Below, piece after piece: positions 10,121 through 21,184 of a stretch of DNA of 34,349 bases. This DNA comes from Sperchopsis tessellata. Lineage: Eukaryota; Arthropoda; Insecta; Coleoptera; Hydrophilidae. The notes beneath the pieces are model-generated. The model did not search any database. It had not been told where the DNA came from and was given only the letters and a program-made list of their open reading frames with translations. Numbering within the stretch: position 1 is the first letter of the stretch; the number at the start of each line of letters is the position of its first letter. Position numbers and translations under genes: made by a program. The stretch lies in the NCBI GenBank assembly GCA_033557685.1, contig JAWQRN010000201.1, positions 1 to 34,349 of the forward strand. Direction: 5' to 3'.

Positions 10121-11040
10121 ATGTTTGAATTAGAACACAAGATTTTTCTGAGAATTGTTTTAAAAATGCTGTGTAACAAGAAAATGGTGATCGGAAATAT
10201 TCTATATCGCAGCATTTCCCGATTTTGATGCGTCTTATGCAAGTATAGTGTAGTAAATCCACTCATCTGTTGGAGAATTCCGTAAACGTGGGGCTGTTAT
10301 ACGAAAACCTAGTGGTGGCAGAAGATCCTAAGAAGTATACTCGGAGCCTTTCCCAGGAGACTGAATTATGGTATGGAACTTGTCAGAAAAACCTTAAAAA
10401 GGATTTGGAAATGAAGCCTTACAAAATAATTGTTGTTCAGGAACTTTTTTATTGAATTCCGCCAATGTTTTTTGAATAATCTAAACAATAATGACGCTTT
10501 AAAATATTTCTCAGACGAGGATTTGTTCCATCTATCTGGTTACGTAAATAAACAAAATGTGCATATTTGGTCTTCTGGAAACCCCCATGAATTTGTGGAA
10601 ACTCCTCTTAATTCCCAAAAAAAAAAAACAGTGTTTGGATAGCTATTTCTCGGAAACGAATAATTCCTGTGACTTTTACACACAATTAATGCTGAGAGGT
10701 ACCGAAATAATCTTTTGCATCAATTTTTTTAAAGCCTGCATGACGACGAGCTCTTCAATTGCTACTTCGAACAAGACAACGCCATAGAGCACAAAACAAG
10801 GGAAATAATGGCACTTATACGAGCATTTCTTTGATCATCGGGTTGTAAATTTCCCTCCTCAGAGTCCGGATTTAACCATCTTAGATTATTATATTAAAAA
10901 TAAATCTACAAAGCCTTGAGGAAGTAAGAGATGCAATTACCGAAGCATGTAACAACATATCCCCTCCAATTTTACAATATAAAGAGGCGTATTTTAAGTT
11001 ATATTGAAGTTGACGGAGACCACTTTGTGTACAATAAAAT
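10121..11040 (+). mobile_element. Tc1/mariner-superfamily (IS630-like) transposase pseudogene
   Basis: This is a decayed DDE/D transposase. It probably starts at the ATG at 10121 (MFELEHKIFL, the usual N-terminal opening of this insect family). A helix-turn-helix remnant (KKDLEMKPYKIIVVQEL) follows, then SDEDLFHLSGYVNKQN with the first catalytic Asp at 10514-10516. The segment WSSGNPHEFVETPLNS comes next, then EQDNAIEHKTREIMALIRA with the second Asp at 10775-10777, and PDLTILDYY with the third at 10884-10886. The tail reads EEVRDAITEACNNISPPIL. Several frameshifts separate these blocks, so it is inactive although all three acidic residues survive. Terminal inverted repeats were not found. Confidence 0.85.
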
Positions 11041-12940
11041 TTGGTTTTATTTGTTGATAATTTTATTGTTACTCTTCACTTCAAAATCAACATGTATCAA
11101 ATTTGCAGGAAGATTGTCAGGGCCACCAACCACGCAAGAAAAATGCCGTCTACTTTGATTATAAATTCAAATGATCATCCAGTATTTTTACTTATGCCTC
11201 AAAAGCCTTTTGAACACACTCAAACAATTTGAAAGGTTCTATTCCAAAAATAATTTAATCTAAATTGTTAACAATAATATATATTTTCTTAATGAAAATT
11301 AGTAGGTACATGCATAGTTGAATTAAAAATGATACAAACATATAGAGGTCAAACAGAAACACAACACTTTCTGAGTAGTGAATTAAATAGTATAGATAGG
11401 AGGCACTTTAATGGTGAGAAGAAGTAAGTTGTCAATAGACAGAGAATTAAATAAAGTAGATTCTGGAAAGGGATCTGAGAGGAGTACATATGAAGAGGTC
11501 TCAAAAGGGTTATATAAGCCGTCGGTCAGCAGCAATCAGCGCGGATCCAAGCAGGTCATGAAAGGTTGTCGGAGAGCCGGTGAAGAGTGCTCTCTAGCCG
11601 GTATGGAGTGCCCTCCAACTCCACAGTCCACCAAACGTTGGCCGGCGCTGCTTGGCGCCCCATTATCATAATCAAAGAGCTCGCATTACATCAAGAGCGT
11701 CAGGAGTGCTGCTGTTGACAACAATGCGAGTTCTCTCTACTTCTTTACGAGAGTGTTGCACAAAAATGCCCCATAAAAGGTGAATGAATAGAAATGATTC
11801 GGTCCGACGCTTAATGACTTATTATCACGCGTCGCTTCTATTATCTCTTTCTTTCCAACTCCGTAGAACACTGAAGGTAAGGATCAAACAGGCATAAGTT
11901 AACAGTACCATGTTTCATGCATGGACATTCACTTCTAGCTAAGCGAATGGTGAAACTGCGAAATCATATAGATGTGAAAATTACAAAGGATTTCATAGAA
12001 AGGTGGTCAATATAAATCTACTGGTACGAGAAATTGTGCGGATCATTTCAGCGCCGATTATAGTCACAACCCTTTTGAGAGCTAAAAAAGCTTTCGGATA
12101 GGTAAAAATTTTGATGCGTATATCCAACGCATACCGGAAAAATCTGGAAAGAGAAAGACGGTTTTAGACGCCAGGAAATATTAACGAATATGTTTTTGGG
12201 GAATAGGGGTGTTCCATATTACAAATAAAATGGTTAAAGTCCAAAAATGAAACAGAAACTGTCTTAATTATTTCCAATTAGTATTTAATAATAATTTTAG
12301 AAAAGGAGATAAAATAAACAATTTAAAATATCATACACAAATCAAGCCGCAGGGGACAGCAAGTGCAGGTAAATAATAATTAGAAAAACAAGTCATCCAG
12401 AATAAAAACTCCAACACAAAAAGGAATTTTAACTCCAACGCCATTGTCGATGATAGGCAACCCAAAATACAACTTATAAAACCATAAAAGAAAATCAATA
12501 GTTAAAACCTACCTAAAAAAGACAATTTGGAATACGTATAGTATAAATTGAGTCGAAAGTCTCTACAAAGTAGAAAATATTAAAACCAGAGGGTACACCT
12601 AATAAGTCATTTAAGGTTTAAGATCTTTAGGGTGAGCGGTCGGTTCCCATTACCAGCGGAACAATTAAAATACAATATATTTAATACCGAATTTAAGTTA
12701 TCTGGATTTGAAATATTTTCCTGAAACATGTCTAGATTTTTTTATTAATGACTTTACGGGATCAGAGCCCATAGTCATATAACTTCGTAATTATGCTAGG
12801 TATTCATTACAAATTATAAGGTCATATAATTCATGCCTCGGAGCCTTTCGAACCGACTTGAAATTAAGACACACAAGAAAACGGCCCACGGACAATAGGC
12901 GGTCAACACAGGTTGAGAAGGAAGTACTACCCTTATAAAT
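11041..12940. other. Unassigned stretch; GC-richer island at about 11500-11760
   Basis: Mostly AT-rich with no recognisable genes. Between about 11500 and 11760 base composition rises, and a TATATAAG box (about 11512) is followed by a GC-rich leader that includes TTGGCGCCCC near 11651. This looks like a promoter or LTR-like leader with a possible primer-binding site, but no partner LTR was found. Confidence 0.35.
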
Positions 12941-12949
12941 TAATTTTAC

Positions 12950-13690
12950 ATGCCTGCAAAAACTCCAACATTATGTCAAAAATCCGTTTTCCATTGTAAG
13001 TCAAAAACAATATTTGAAGACATAGGTATTTTTAATGCTATAACTTTTTCAACCAGTCTCGAATGTATTTAGGGCAGGAGAATAACATGATTTATGTCGG
13101 TAATCTTGGCACCATACAAACATGCCAGCGAGTCCAATCTGAGTCGAAATAGATGCGAGGAAATTGGCCATGTCCAAACTTCAGTTATGGTAAAATAAAA
13201 TAAACGAGAAATGCAGAAGTTTTTGTGCCATAATTTTATTTTTATTGATGGATCTATATGCGATTTTCCTATACATTTCCCATTGTCGATGTATAACGTC
13301 CTGCTTAATGAAGGCGAGGGCATCGTCCGCTGTTAGTTATCTTTCAAATGAAATTCCCTCCGTAACTGCCAACTTTGTCAATCTATACACCTCGTTATGT
13401 GTGATATTCCTTAGTGTGCCCTAACCCAGACGAGACTATTATGTGATTCAATTCGAGATCACAAATACAGATAATCAATTTAAAAATTCTCAGAGTCGGT
13501 CATAACCACAATGTGTGTTGCACTAGTAGTTCTACCATATTTCAATGCTTCCAATAAAGCTGCCGCCTTTGCCGTGAATATCGAGGAATTTCTAAGAAGT
13601 TTCACAATGCCAACTATTTTGCTTCCAGGCACGTAAAATGCACCCCTCCCCACAACCAAAAGTATTCTTCGAACCATTAGTGAAGATGAC
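12950..13690 (-). mobile_element. LINE remnant: RNase H-like and C-terminal domain (I/Jockey/R1 group)
   Basis: On the reverse strand: GAFYVPGSKIVGIVKLLRN, then SSIFTAKAAALLEALKYGRT and HIVVMTDSENF at 13480-13660. This matches the RNase H domain of LINEs such as the I clade (SIFTAEA...ALxAL...DS). VWVRAH (about 13411-13435) is the RNase H C-terminal helix motif. Downstream TWPISSHLFRLRLDS-LACL-YGA-DINHVILLP (13080-13180) matches the zinc-knuckle-bearing C-terminal segment of R1/Jockey-type ORF2, with one or more Cys lost. Frameshifts throughout. Confidence 0.7.
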
Positions 13691-13694
13691 TCTA

Positions 13695-13860
13695 GCTACC
13701 TATACTCTGAATACCATAGAGAAGAAGCAACTGGAATGGTACGGACACCTAATTAGAATACCAGAGAATAGACACACGAAAATAGTATTGAGAATAATAA
13801 GAAAGGAAAAAAGAGGAAGACCACAGAAAACATGGGAGAATAACACTATAAATAGTAGGA
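13695..13860 (+). mobile_element. LINE C-terminal fragment (QLEWYGHLIRIPENR)
   Basis: The translation IEKKQLEWYGHLIRIPENR...KRGRPQKTWE matches the C-terminal motif found after RT in many insect LINEs (LRWxGHVxRM...RRRGRPxxRW). It abuts a reverse-strand RNase H LINE on the left and a reverse-strand RT fragment on the right, so it is a scrap caught between insertions. Confidence 0.65.
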
Positions 13861-14200
13861 GGCTTACTGCTCCTCCTTGTCTTAGTCCCTGTGTTGTCAT
13901 AATCTCTTCTGTTATTTCGTTTCCCGTTCTTATGTAATTAGATGTCCTTTTATATAAACTTTGAATTCCCTTAGTTGCCCAGTTATTTATCTTTCCTCCA
14001 GAATTTTTCACATCTGTTTCCGCGGCACTCTGTCGAAAGCCTTCTTGAGGTCTATGAATGCTATGAATAGTTTGCTGTCATGTGCCATTATTTTTCTGTC
14101 AGCTTCCTTTTTGTGAAGATGTGATCCTGGGTTGAATGGCCTTTTCTAAATCCGCTTTGAGCCCTTACTATTTTTTCTTATACTGTATTTTAAAGATATT
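13861..14200 (-). mobile_element. LINE RT fragment (motifs 1-4)
   Basis: Reverse strand, from 14190 down: QSGFRKGHSTQDHIF, FIAFIDLKKAFDRVPRK (14022-14060, with the motif A Asp), NWATKGIQSLYKRTSNYIRTG, TTQGLRQGGAVS. This is the RT fingers/palm order of a non-LTR retrotransposon. The catalytic YADD box and everything beyond it are missing where it meets the + strand fragment. Confidence 0.75.
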
Positions 14201-14640
14201 CGTCTGTAATTGTTTAAGTTACTGCTATTTGATTCAATACCAACTGAAATTACTAAATTTATGATGCTAGGATTAACAGATATCTATTCAATAATGATGA
14301 ATTCGGTTACTTTTCAGCTCTAAGATTGTTGACACATAACATTACTGACATTGTGTTTTCCAGTTTTTCATTCAGATCGTCACCTCACTCAACAGGTGCA
14401 CATTTAGAAACCGGGTAAAATTTGTCTTAAACTGGGATGCGGTGAATTTGATCATTATTCAGATTTAGTATTATTATTTATTTAAACTAAATATTTTGAA
14501 ACAGCCAAAATACCTTTTTATACCTACTCACTGAAAGAGCACCGCATGCCTCATCAGTGTCGTTATGTCTACCTTGACAATTATTCGGCTGATATTATTT
14601 ATCACTTATTAGGCGTGTGCCTAGACCAATACCTTTTAAG
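14200..14640. other. AT-rich stretch, nothing assigned
   Basis: No recognisable coding or RNA feature. It may include decayed upstream sequence of the following Penelope-like element. Confidence 0.4.
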
Positions 14641-15110
14641 TTTAATGACAATCAGGTTGATGATCTAGGTATGGTCATCCTCTCTTCTAACTGACATTTT
14701 TATTGATCATTTAGAGACATCTGTTATTTCAGTTGCTAATAATTTGTTCAAGCACATTTTCTACTGGTATAGATAGTTGATGATGTCATTTGTTTCTGGA
14801 AGGGTGACATCGATTCTCTTTCCGATTTTCTAATCTATCATAATAACCTTCACAATAATATTTCTTTTGGCATGGAAAAAGAGGGCGATGGATGTACTTA
14901 ATTTTCTAGATATCTCTATTGGCAGAATTCTTTCAAAATTTTTAGAAAACTTTCAGAAACTTCCCACGCTGTTTCTTCTGATTCTATGCATTGCCCTCAG
15001 CAGAGAAGAGGTTTCTTCTGTAGCCACATCTACCGACTGTTCAATATCTCTTTGTCACATGAAAACTTTCTTTATAAATTAAAAATTATTAAACATATTG
15101 CCATGGAAAA

Positions 15111-15160
<50 letters not shown>

Positions 15161-15560
15161 CTTTATTGATATAATGGTGTACAAAACAACGCCATTCCTT
15201 GATGTTGTATATTGACACAGCCTTCTCAACAGACTTCCAATTGAATTTTTCAAAGTATTTCATTCATTCCTGTCTTGTCTTTCCAAGTAAAAAGAATTAA
15301 ATTTTAAAAGGTAGTTCACCGTTAATAATGATCCCTTGCCAGTTTTAAATAGATCTGTATATACACATTGCAATGTAAATATTGTCTTACTCCTTACATT
15401 GGTCAGAGTGGTAGGAACTTTTCCGTAAGAATAACGGAACATTGGAGATAGGCGAGTCCCTCTCGCACTAGTTCTGTTAACGATCTACCAATTTTTGGTA
15501 AGCATCTTTTAATTAATAATTATTTAATAAAATTGATGATTTTCGTACTCTCTCTTTTTA
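14640..15560 (+). mobile_element. Penelope-like element remnant (RT plus GIY-YIG), PLE-2
   Basis: Translation in shifting frames gives FIDHLETSVISVANNLFKHIFYWYR, then VDDVICFWKGDIDSLSDFL with the catalytic Asp pair at 14779-14784. HNNLHNNISFGMEKEGDG, LNFLDISIGRI, DSMHCPQQRR and IYRLFNISLSHENF follow, the characteristic C-terminal RT order of Penelope-like elements. After an AT microsatellite, the GIY-YIG core YIGQSGRNFSVRITEHW is readable at 15395-15445. It differs from PLE-1 (YIGQTGRSFNTRYKEH), so two lineages are present. Stops, frameshifts and the microsatellite make it inactive. Confidence 0.8.
15116..15158. repeat. (TA)n microsatellite inside PLE-2
   Basis: A pure TA run between the RT and nuclease segments of PLE-2. 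Confidence 0.95.
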
Positions 15561-15589
15561 CCACAGATATTCAAATGTGCTTTACTAAA

Positions 15590-15865
15590 AACCTTTACCT
15601 GGGATATCTATATATTGATATTAGGGACACTTATACCAACGTCAACCTCGACACATTAGAACAAAAATAACTCATTCGGTAAGCCAGCCCAGGTTTCAAG
15701 AGGTTTAGTGGATATTCCGAGAACGTAGAGTTTACGTTAGAAATAGTACAAATAAGAGGCTTGGCCCGAGATTAACCTCAAAAGGTTTACCTCAAGGCTC
15801 AATTTTGAGCCCTATACTATTTAATTTGTATATTGTGATATGCATCAAGCCTTTAATCCTGATGA
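15590..15865 (+). mobile_element. LINE RT fragment, 5' portion, split by a mariner
   Basis: Reads LYIDIRDTYTNVNLDTLEQ (motif A), then GKPAQVSRGLVDI and VRNSTNKRLGPRLTSKG, then LPQGSILSPILFNLYI (motif B and the turn before the catalytic box), ending at NPDDCFTIL. The catalytic box itself is lost at the mariner junction. The same LINE resumes at about 16816. Confidence 0.75.
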
Positions 15866-16813
15866 TTGTTTTACGATATTAGTAAAGGCCTAACTCAACA
15901 ACAATGTATAGAATCGCTTCGTTCAACTTTTGGTAATGAAGCACCATCAGAAAAGACTGTTTACAATTGGTTTGCAAAATTTCATCGCGGTCGTACGTCC
16001 GTCAGTGATGAATTTCGTGAAGGTCGACCAAAATCGGTTGTTATTCCACAGAACATCGATGCTGTGCGCAAGTATCGAAGACTACAGTATATTCGATTTT
16101 GCATGAACTTTTAGCTGTGAAAAAGATCTGTTCCGGATGGATTCCGCATAATTTGACCGAAGCTCAAAAAAAGGTTCGTTTTAATTGGTGTAAGGAAATG
16201 CTCAAAACATTCGACCGAGGAACTGCAAAATTCGTACACAACATTGTAACAAGTAACGAAACTTGGATATATTCGTATGAACCGGAAACTAAGCAACAAA
16301 CCACTGTTTGAATGTTCCAAGATGAACCGAATCCCACAAAAGTTATTTGTTGACGAATAACTTCTAAGAAAATGATCGCTTGTTTCAGTTAAAGCTGAAT
16401 GGCAAACAATAATTTGTTTGCCAGAAGTCATCGACGAAATCAGGAAAAACAACCGAAAATGTTACATCATTCTTCATCATGACAAAGCCAGCTCTCACAC
16501 ACCACGTCAAACAATTGATTATTTGAAGAAGAAATACATCGAATTATTGTCTCATTCCCGTATTCACCTGATTTATCGCCTAACGACTTTTTATGTTCCT
16601 CAATGACAAACAAAAAATGTGTGGACAGTGATTTTCATCACCTCAAGAAACTGTTGAAGCCTCTTCAATCTTCAAAAATATTTTGAAAATTGATTTGAAC
16701 GGATGCAAAAGTGTATAAATCTTAAAGGTGAACATTTTGAAAAACAATAAAACAGTTTGTTCCAAAAATTTTGTTTTTCCTAGTTTTTGTAAACATTTAA
16801 AAGGTAACCCTCG
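15866..16813 (+). mobile_element. mariner transposase pseudogene nested in a LINE
   Basis: This is the remnant of a mariner (D,D34D) transposase. The N-terminal paired-like HTH reads ISKGLTQQQCIESLRSTFG, APSEKTVYNWFAKFHRG and EFREGRPKSV. A deletion near 16072 removes part of the second HTH; then LHELLAVKKICSGWIPHNLT follows. The first catalytic position, normally Asp in the GDE(S/T)W block, is Asn here (AAC at 16255-16257, SNETW). HHDKASSHT keeps the second Asp (16481-16483). PYSPDLSPNDF keeps the third (16585-16587), in another frame. The right end has a TIR-like CGAGGGTTACCTTTT (complement of 16799-16813) followed by TA. The left TIR and 5' UTR are missing. Confidence 0.9.
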
Positions 16814-16815
16814 TA

Positions 16816-17600
16816 TATGCTTATCAGAATAACTTAGAAAACCTTATGTATAGCTTTTCAGAAGCTGTGTCATATATTAAAAAATGGCTACTTGAAAACT
16901 CACTAGATCCCTCTGAAAGTAAATCCTTCTGTCAGTTTTTTTTAGACACAGAGACCTTCCTAAGAAGCACTTACTTCTCGACAAAATGAAATTTTCTGTT
17001 CACGATACGTTAAAATAATTTGGTGTATATTTTGATAACAAACTTAAATGGACTTAACAAATTAGTGAGGTTGTGGTTAGGTGCAAGACATTTATGAAAG
17101 TTATCCGTATGATCACAAGAGTAAGATGGGGGTCTGATATTTCCATGGCTCTAAATGTTTACCAGAGCTTTCTTAGGTCTGTGATAGACTATGGTTGTTT
17201 ATTGTATTGTTCGGCTTGCCAGACTAATTCCCATCGCTTGGATGTCATTCAGAATAAGGCTATGCGTATTTGTGTAGGGGCTATAAGATCTACCCCAATA
17301 GATGGCAGTTTTTGGCATCCAAATACTTGATTAAACTGAGATCACACCGATTAACATGAAGTTTGGACAACGTTTATCAACTTTACTTGACTTAACGATA
17401 AAGTATTGGGAAAAAAGAACTCTCCTCCGGTGATTCAAGCTTCTAGATATACTGCTAAATATGATTATCTTTTATATAGAATAAATTGTAAGCATAACCT
17501 CGAATATAATATATTATTAAAGATATTTAATATAAATTACCCAATCTTAAACGGAGAGCATAAACATGATAAGCAGCTGTTCATTTAAACCTATCAACAA
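16816..17600 (+). mobile_element. LINE fragment, 3' portion, after the mariner
   Basis: Continues the LINE interrupted at 15866: YAYQNNLENLMYSFSEA and SYIKKWLLENSLDPSESKS, then a YLGVYFDNKLKWT-type block with frame slips. RCKTFMKVIRMITRVRWGSD and QSFLRSVIDYGCLLY follow, then RLDVIQNKAMRICVGAIRSTP, typical of the LINE thumb and connection region. It fades into SPPVIQASRY...YDYLLYRINCKHN near 17420-17500. Inactive. Confidence 0.75.
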
Positions 17601-17612
17601 TACCAAGACTAG

Positions 17613-17614
<2 letters not shown>

Positions 17615-17678
<64 letters not shown>

Positions 17679-17680
17679 AA
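17615..17680. repeat. (TA)n microsatellite with a short GA extension
   Basis: A pure TA run followed by GAGAGAGAAA. It sits at the junction between the forward LINE on the left and the 3' end of the reverse-strand LINE on the right. Confidence 0.95.
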
Positions 17681-17689
17681 AACTAAAAA

Positions 17690-19640
17690 GTTAGCAGCCC
17701 TATATAACCTAATGTTAAATTCGAATTGTTTATTACTTAGGCATTCTATCTGTGATCTCTTAATTTATATCTTCTAGATCTGGCGTTTTCCAGATTCCTC
17801 TCATGTGACTGCGGAAATTATCTGAACAGGTGGTTCAAGATGTAAACTATGACGAGCTGTCTTGGGCTCCCTGCAATTAGGATTTAGGGAGTTTGAGAAG
17901 TGGTTTGGTTTGGCAGTGTGCCCTTTATATGTTATGCATTAGGTATAGGGATGACTGAGAGTGGAGTTATGTGATTTGGGTTCGGTGGAAGTTTTTTCAA
18001 AAGACTGTTTGAAATAATAGGGTTGTCGTGTTTATCATTTTCCTAGTAGATTTTAGATTTGCATTTTGATGTATTCATCAAGTGGTTTTGAGTTCGTGAT
18101 TTCGTATAGTGTTTTGTCGGGAGTGTGTGTAGTATGGTTTGTGACAAGTCTTAGGAGTTTATTTTGTGTGCATGATATTTTTGTTTTTTTTGTGTGCTGT
18201 GATTATAGAGGGTACCAAGCGAGGCTGGCATAGATGATGATAGGTCAAACATAAGTTGTATATATAAGGATTGATGTTTTTTAAGATATAGCTGCGGATT
18301 TTAGTAATGGGTACAGTATGTTTAGTGTGATTAGTGTTTTTGTTTGAGTTTAGAAGGCTTCGTGGTAGAATCTCAATTTTCCATCTAGGGTAACGCCTAG
18401 ATATTTGATAGTGTTAGACCAGGGGATTGGGACTGAGACAACTGCGAGGATACTTTGGGGAGGTGTTAGTCTTTTGGATAATGTAACGGAATCTACATGG
18501 TTTTGTTTTTAGAAATTATGGCAGTGACTTGGAACTTGCTGACTATAACTATGTCATTATCTTATTGGGATTTAGTGGTTCTGCGATCAAATTGGTTCCA
18601 AGCAGGATCTTCGTAGGCCGCCGGCCGAAACTGTGAGGAGTTAACTATATCAGAGATTTAACGGTCTTGAAGGTACGTGAGAATAAGTTTTGTTATTACG
18701 GTTGGAAGTTTGGCTTTATTAAATTTTATTAGTATCCATTGGTGTCATACACTATTGAAGGCTTGGGTGAGGTTAAGAATGATCATGCCAGTATTAGTTC
18801 GATGGTTGAATTGGGTTGAGATGCCCTCAGTGATATAATAGATTTTTTGAGTGCAATAATGGTTTTCTCTAAAATCGAATTGAGGTTTAATGTTATCGTT
18901 ATATAGTTGAACTACTATATGGTCTTTTATGATAGATTCCATGATTTTGCTAATAAAGTTAAGAAAGTAGATTGGACAGTAGTTGCCGGGATAAGTCAGG
19001 GATTTGTTTGGGATGTGAATAGGAATTATAAAAGAGGTTTTCCATTGCTGGGGGACAGGAAAAAAGTATGATACTATTGAAGAGATGAGTGATTAATTGA
19101 ACATTTTTGTGTGGGAACTGTTTGATTGCAAATTTTGGACTTTTACCTGGGCTAAGAGCTTTCCGTGCGTGATTGTTATGCATTTTTGACGTAACCGTTT
19201 CTGGATTCTGAATTTCTAATGCAGTTATGGACAAGTTTTCCATTTAGAACAGAGTGTTTGCGAAGTGGGTGTAAAATAAGTTGATTGGCGTTGGTATATA
19301 GGTTGGGTTTTCCTTTACTGTATATAATTATATCCTGACGTTTTTTTCCATGTAAGTGAGGAGAGTTTCCAACTGTGTTCTTTTTTGTTTTGGAGGAATT
19401 TTTTTCGATTGCAGTATTTTTATCGAATGGCTTGGATGATATTACGTGGAAGGGGTTGTGTAATTAGGAAGGGAACTACCGATTGTGTTCTTGATTTAGT
19501 TCAGTTGTAATTATTTTGGTGGGTTACTGGGAGATGATCAGAATCCATTTCATAGTTTTTGGTGAGGTGAGTATAATAATGTATGTTTTTAATAAGGGTA
19601 AGGTCGGTGGATAGTTTCCAGAGCTGTGTAAGAATATAAG
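17690..19640 (-). mobile_element. Jockey-like LINE, EN end through RT to 3' region, decayed
   Basis: Reverse strand, starting near 19600: MDSDHLPVT, the C-terminal SDH motif of the apurinic-type endonuclease (SDH codons at 19534-19542). Then KALSPGKSPKFAIKQFPHK and ITHLFNSIILFSCPPAMENL at about 19020-19170 (RT motif 0/1), MESIIKDHIVVQLYNDN and PQFDFRENHYCTQ, and TGMIILNLTQAFNSV, where the motif A Asp has become Asn. Weaker post-RT blocks (PITKIRSYILKNINPYIYN and others) extend toward 18100. At about 2 kb it is the longest element here. A few stops, frameshifts and the lost Asp make it inactive. Confidence 0.8.
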
Positions 19641-20460
19641 TTTGGTAGGTAGGTTAATGGTGAATTATGTGTTGTTTTCTACCAAAAATATGTGTAGAAA
19701 TTCCTCTCCCAGCTCTTATATTGTCAGCTGTAGAAAGTTCGACGTAGTAGACTATATCGTTGTTCTTAGTTGGTAAATAGAATAAATGACTTGGTTCAAT
19801 ATAAGCATATATTGAAGTGTTATTCGTATAACAACAAATAGATCTAGTCTCTCTTATTTTGTGTGGATGTAGACGCTACCGGAAGCAGTACTAACAACTG
19901 CATGTAAATTACAACGGCGGTAAAAATTTAAATAAAAATGATATTCACTTAACATCAGCCAATGTTTTAATCTGCTTCTTATGGGCACTTCTTGACCCCA
20001 AAGTATTCCTATCTGCATCCACCCATACCTTATTTTGCCTATTTTATCTCTGAGTTTGTTTCAAAAATTCCCATAGCCAACATCCTCCATTCTCAAAAGA
20101 TGATCCTGCCGCCTAAGCCGAGACATAATCCTCCATCCTTTTTTCTTTTTATCTTTTCTTTTAATCGATTTCTGTGGTAAATAACCACAGAAACCTCGTT
20201 TTCATGTTCTGAATTCTACTTGATTTCCTAATAGACAAGACATATCCACGACCCCGCAGAATAAGTCATTAGAGATACACCACTCTTCTTCAAATAGCAA
20301 TCTCCTCTTCACTAATAATTTTCGTATAGTAAAGAAATCGTTCCTCAAAGAACTATTTTTTTTGTTAAAATTTTCTTGTTGTGTACTAGGAACGATCTAA
20401 TAATATAGTGCATGGAAGAATTGAAAATAATGAATTTATTGAATTAAAAATATGTCTTTA
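19641..20460. other. Unassigned stretch; possible LINE C-terminal scrap at 19985-20150 (-)
   Basis: The reverse strand near 20070-20130 reads like LRRQDHLLRMEDVGYGN, followed by a GWMQ/WVDAD segment. This resembles post-RT C-terminal motifs of some LINEs, but it is too short and broken for a firm call. The rest is AT-rich and featureless. Confidence 0.3.
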
Positions 20461-20990
20461 TTCATTATGCTTGCCGAACATACATATTCCAACGTTAATG
20501 CCACACCGTAAAACTGCCTTGGATATTATCTTTCATGAATGCTTTTAATCAAGTTGTTGTATCTCTGATAGAGTGAAACCGATTTCCCTTCGTGGTTATT
20601 TTGAAAGAGAAATTACAGGGAGCAAAATTTGGTGAATATGTCGGTTGCGGAAGCATAGTAATTTTTGTATTTGATAAATACATATTTGAATGAAAATTAA
20701 ATTCACTGACCGAATGTTGTTCAATCCTCCGTTTGCTCAAACCCTTTCATTAACTTTTGTATTTTTTTTTTGTCTGTTCATGAAATTGAAAGACGTCCAG
20801 ATCTTTTCTCGTCGACTATGGATACAAAACATTTTCAAATTCGATCAAACCACTTGTACATAGTCTTCATGGTTACTGAAGCATTGCTTTTTTTCAAGTT
20901 TGAAACAAAATTTAATGTTCACACGTTCTTGATATAAAGTATAAAAGCAGGCTCACAAAGACAGCAAACTAATTGAACTTTGCTAAATGG
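20460..20990 (-). mobile_element. Internally deleted mariner remnant
   Basis: On the reverse strand the N-terminal mariner HTH is readable in two frames (VNIKFCFKLEK-like, then MKTMYKWFDRI, VDEKRSGRLSIS). It is followed after a large deletion by the C-terminal segment MLPQPTYSPNFAPCNF, where relatives have YSPDLAPCDF. Both Asp residues of that block are replaced by Asn. The central catalytic core is missing. This is a different lineage from the mariner at 15866. Confidence 0.7.
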
Positions 20991-21184
20991 GTGAACCTAC
21001 TAATTTAGAATGTGTCAATTTGATGACGGAAGGTTATTAGGTAGTGTTTTAAAAAATATAAAATACAATATACCTTCGATAGATCCAAGGCTGTGGCTAC
21101 TATATATTTTATTAGCGACGGTGGCGTATTTTCTTAGCACGTGAATTAGTATATGTATGTCCCGGATATGTCTCCATTGAGATA

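Noticed and set aside
11411..11671. 86-codon open frame
   Set aside because: Spans a TATATAAG box and GC-rich leader-like DNA; no recognisable protein family.
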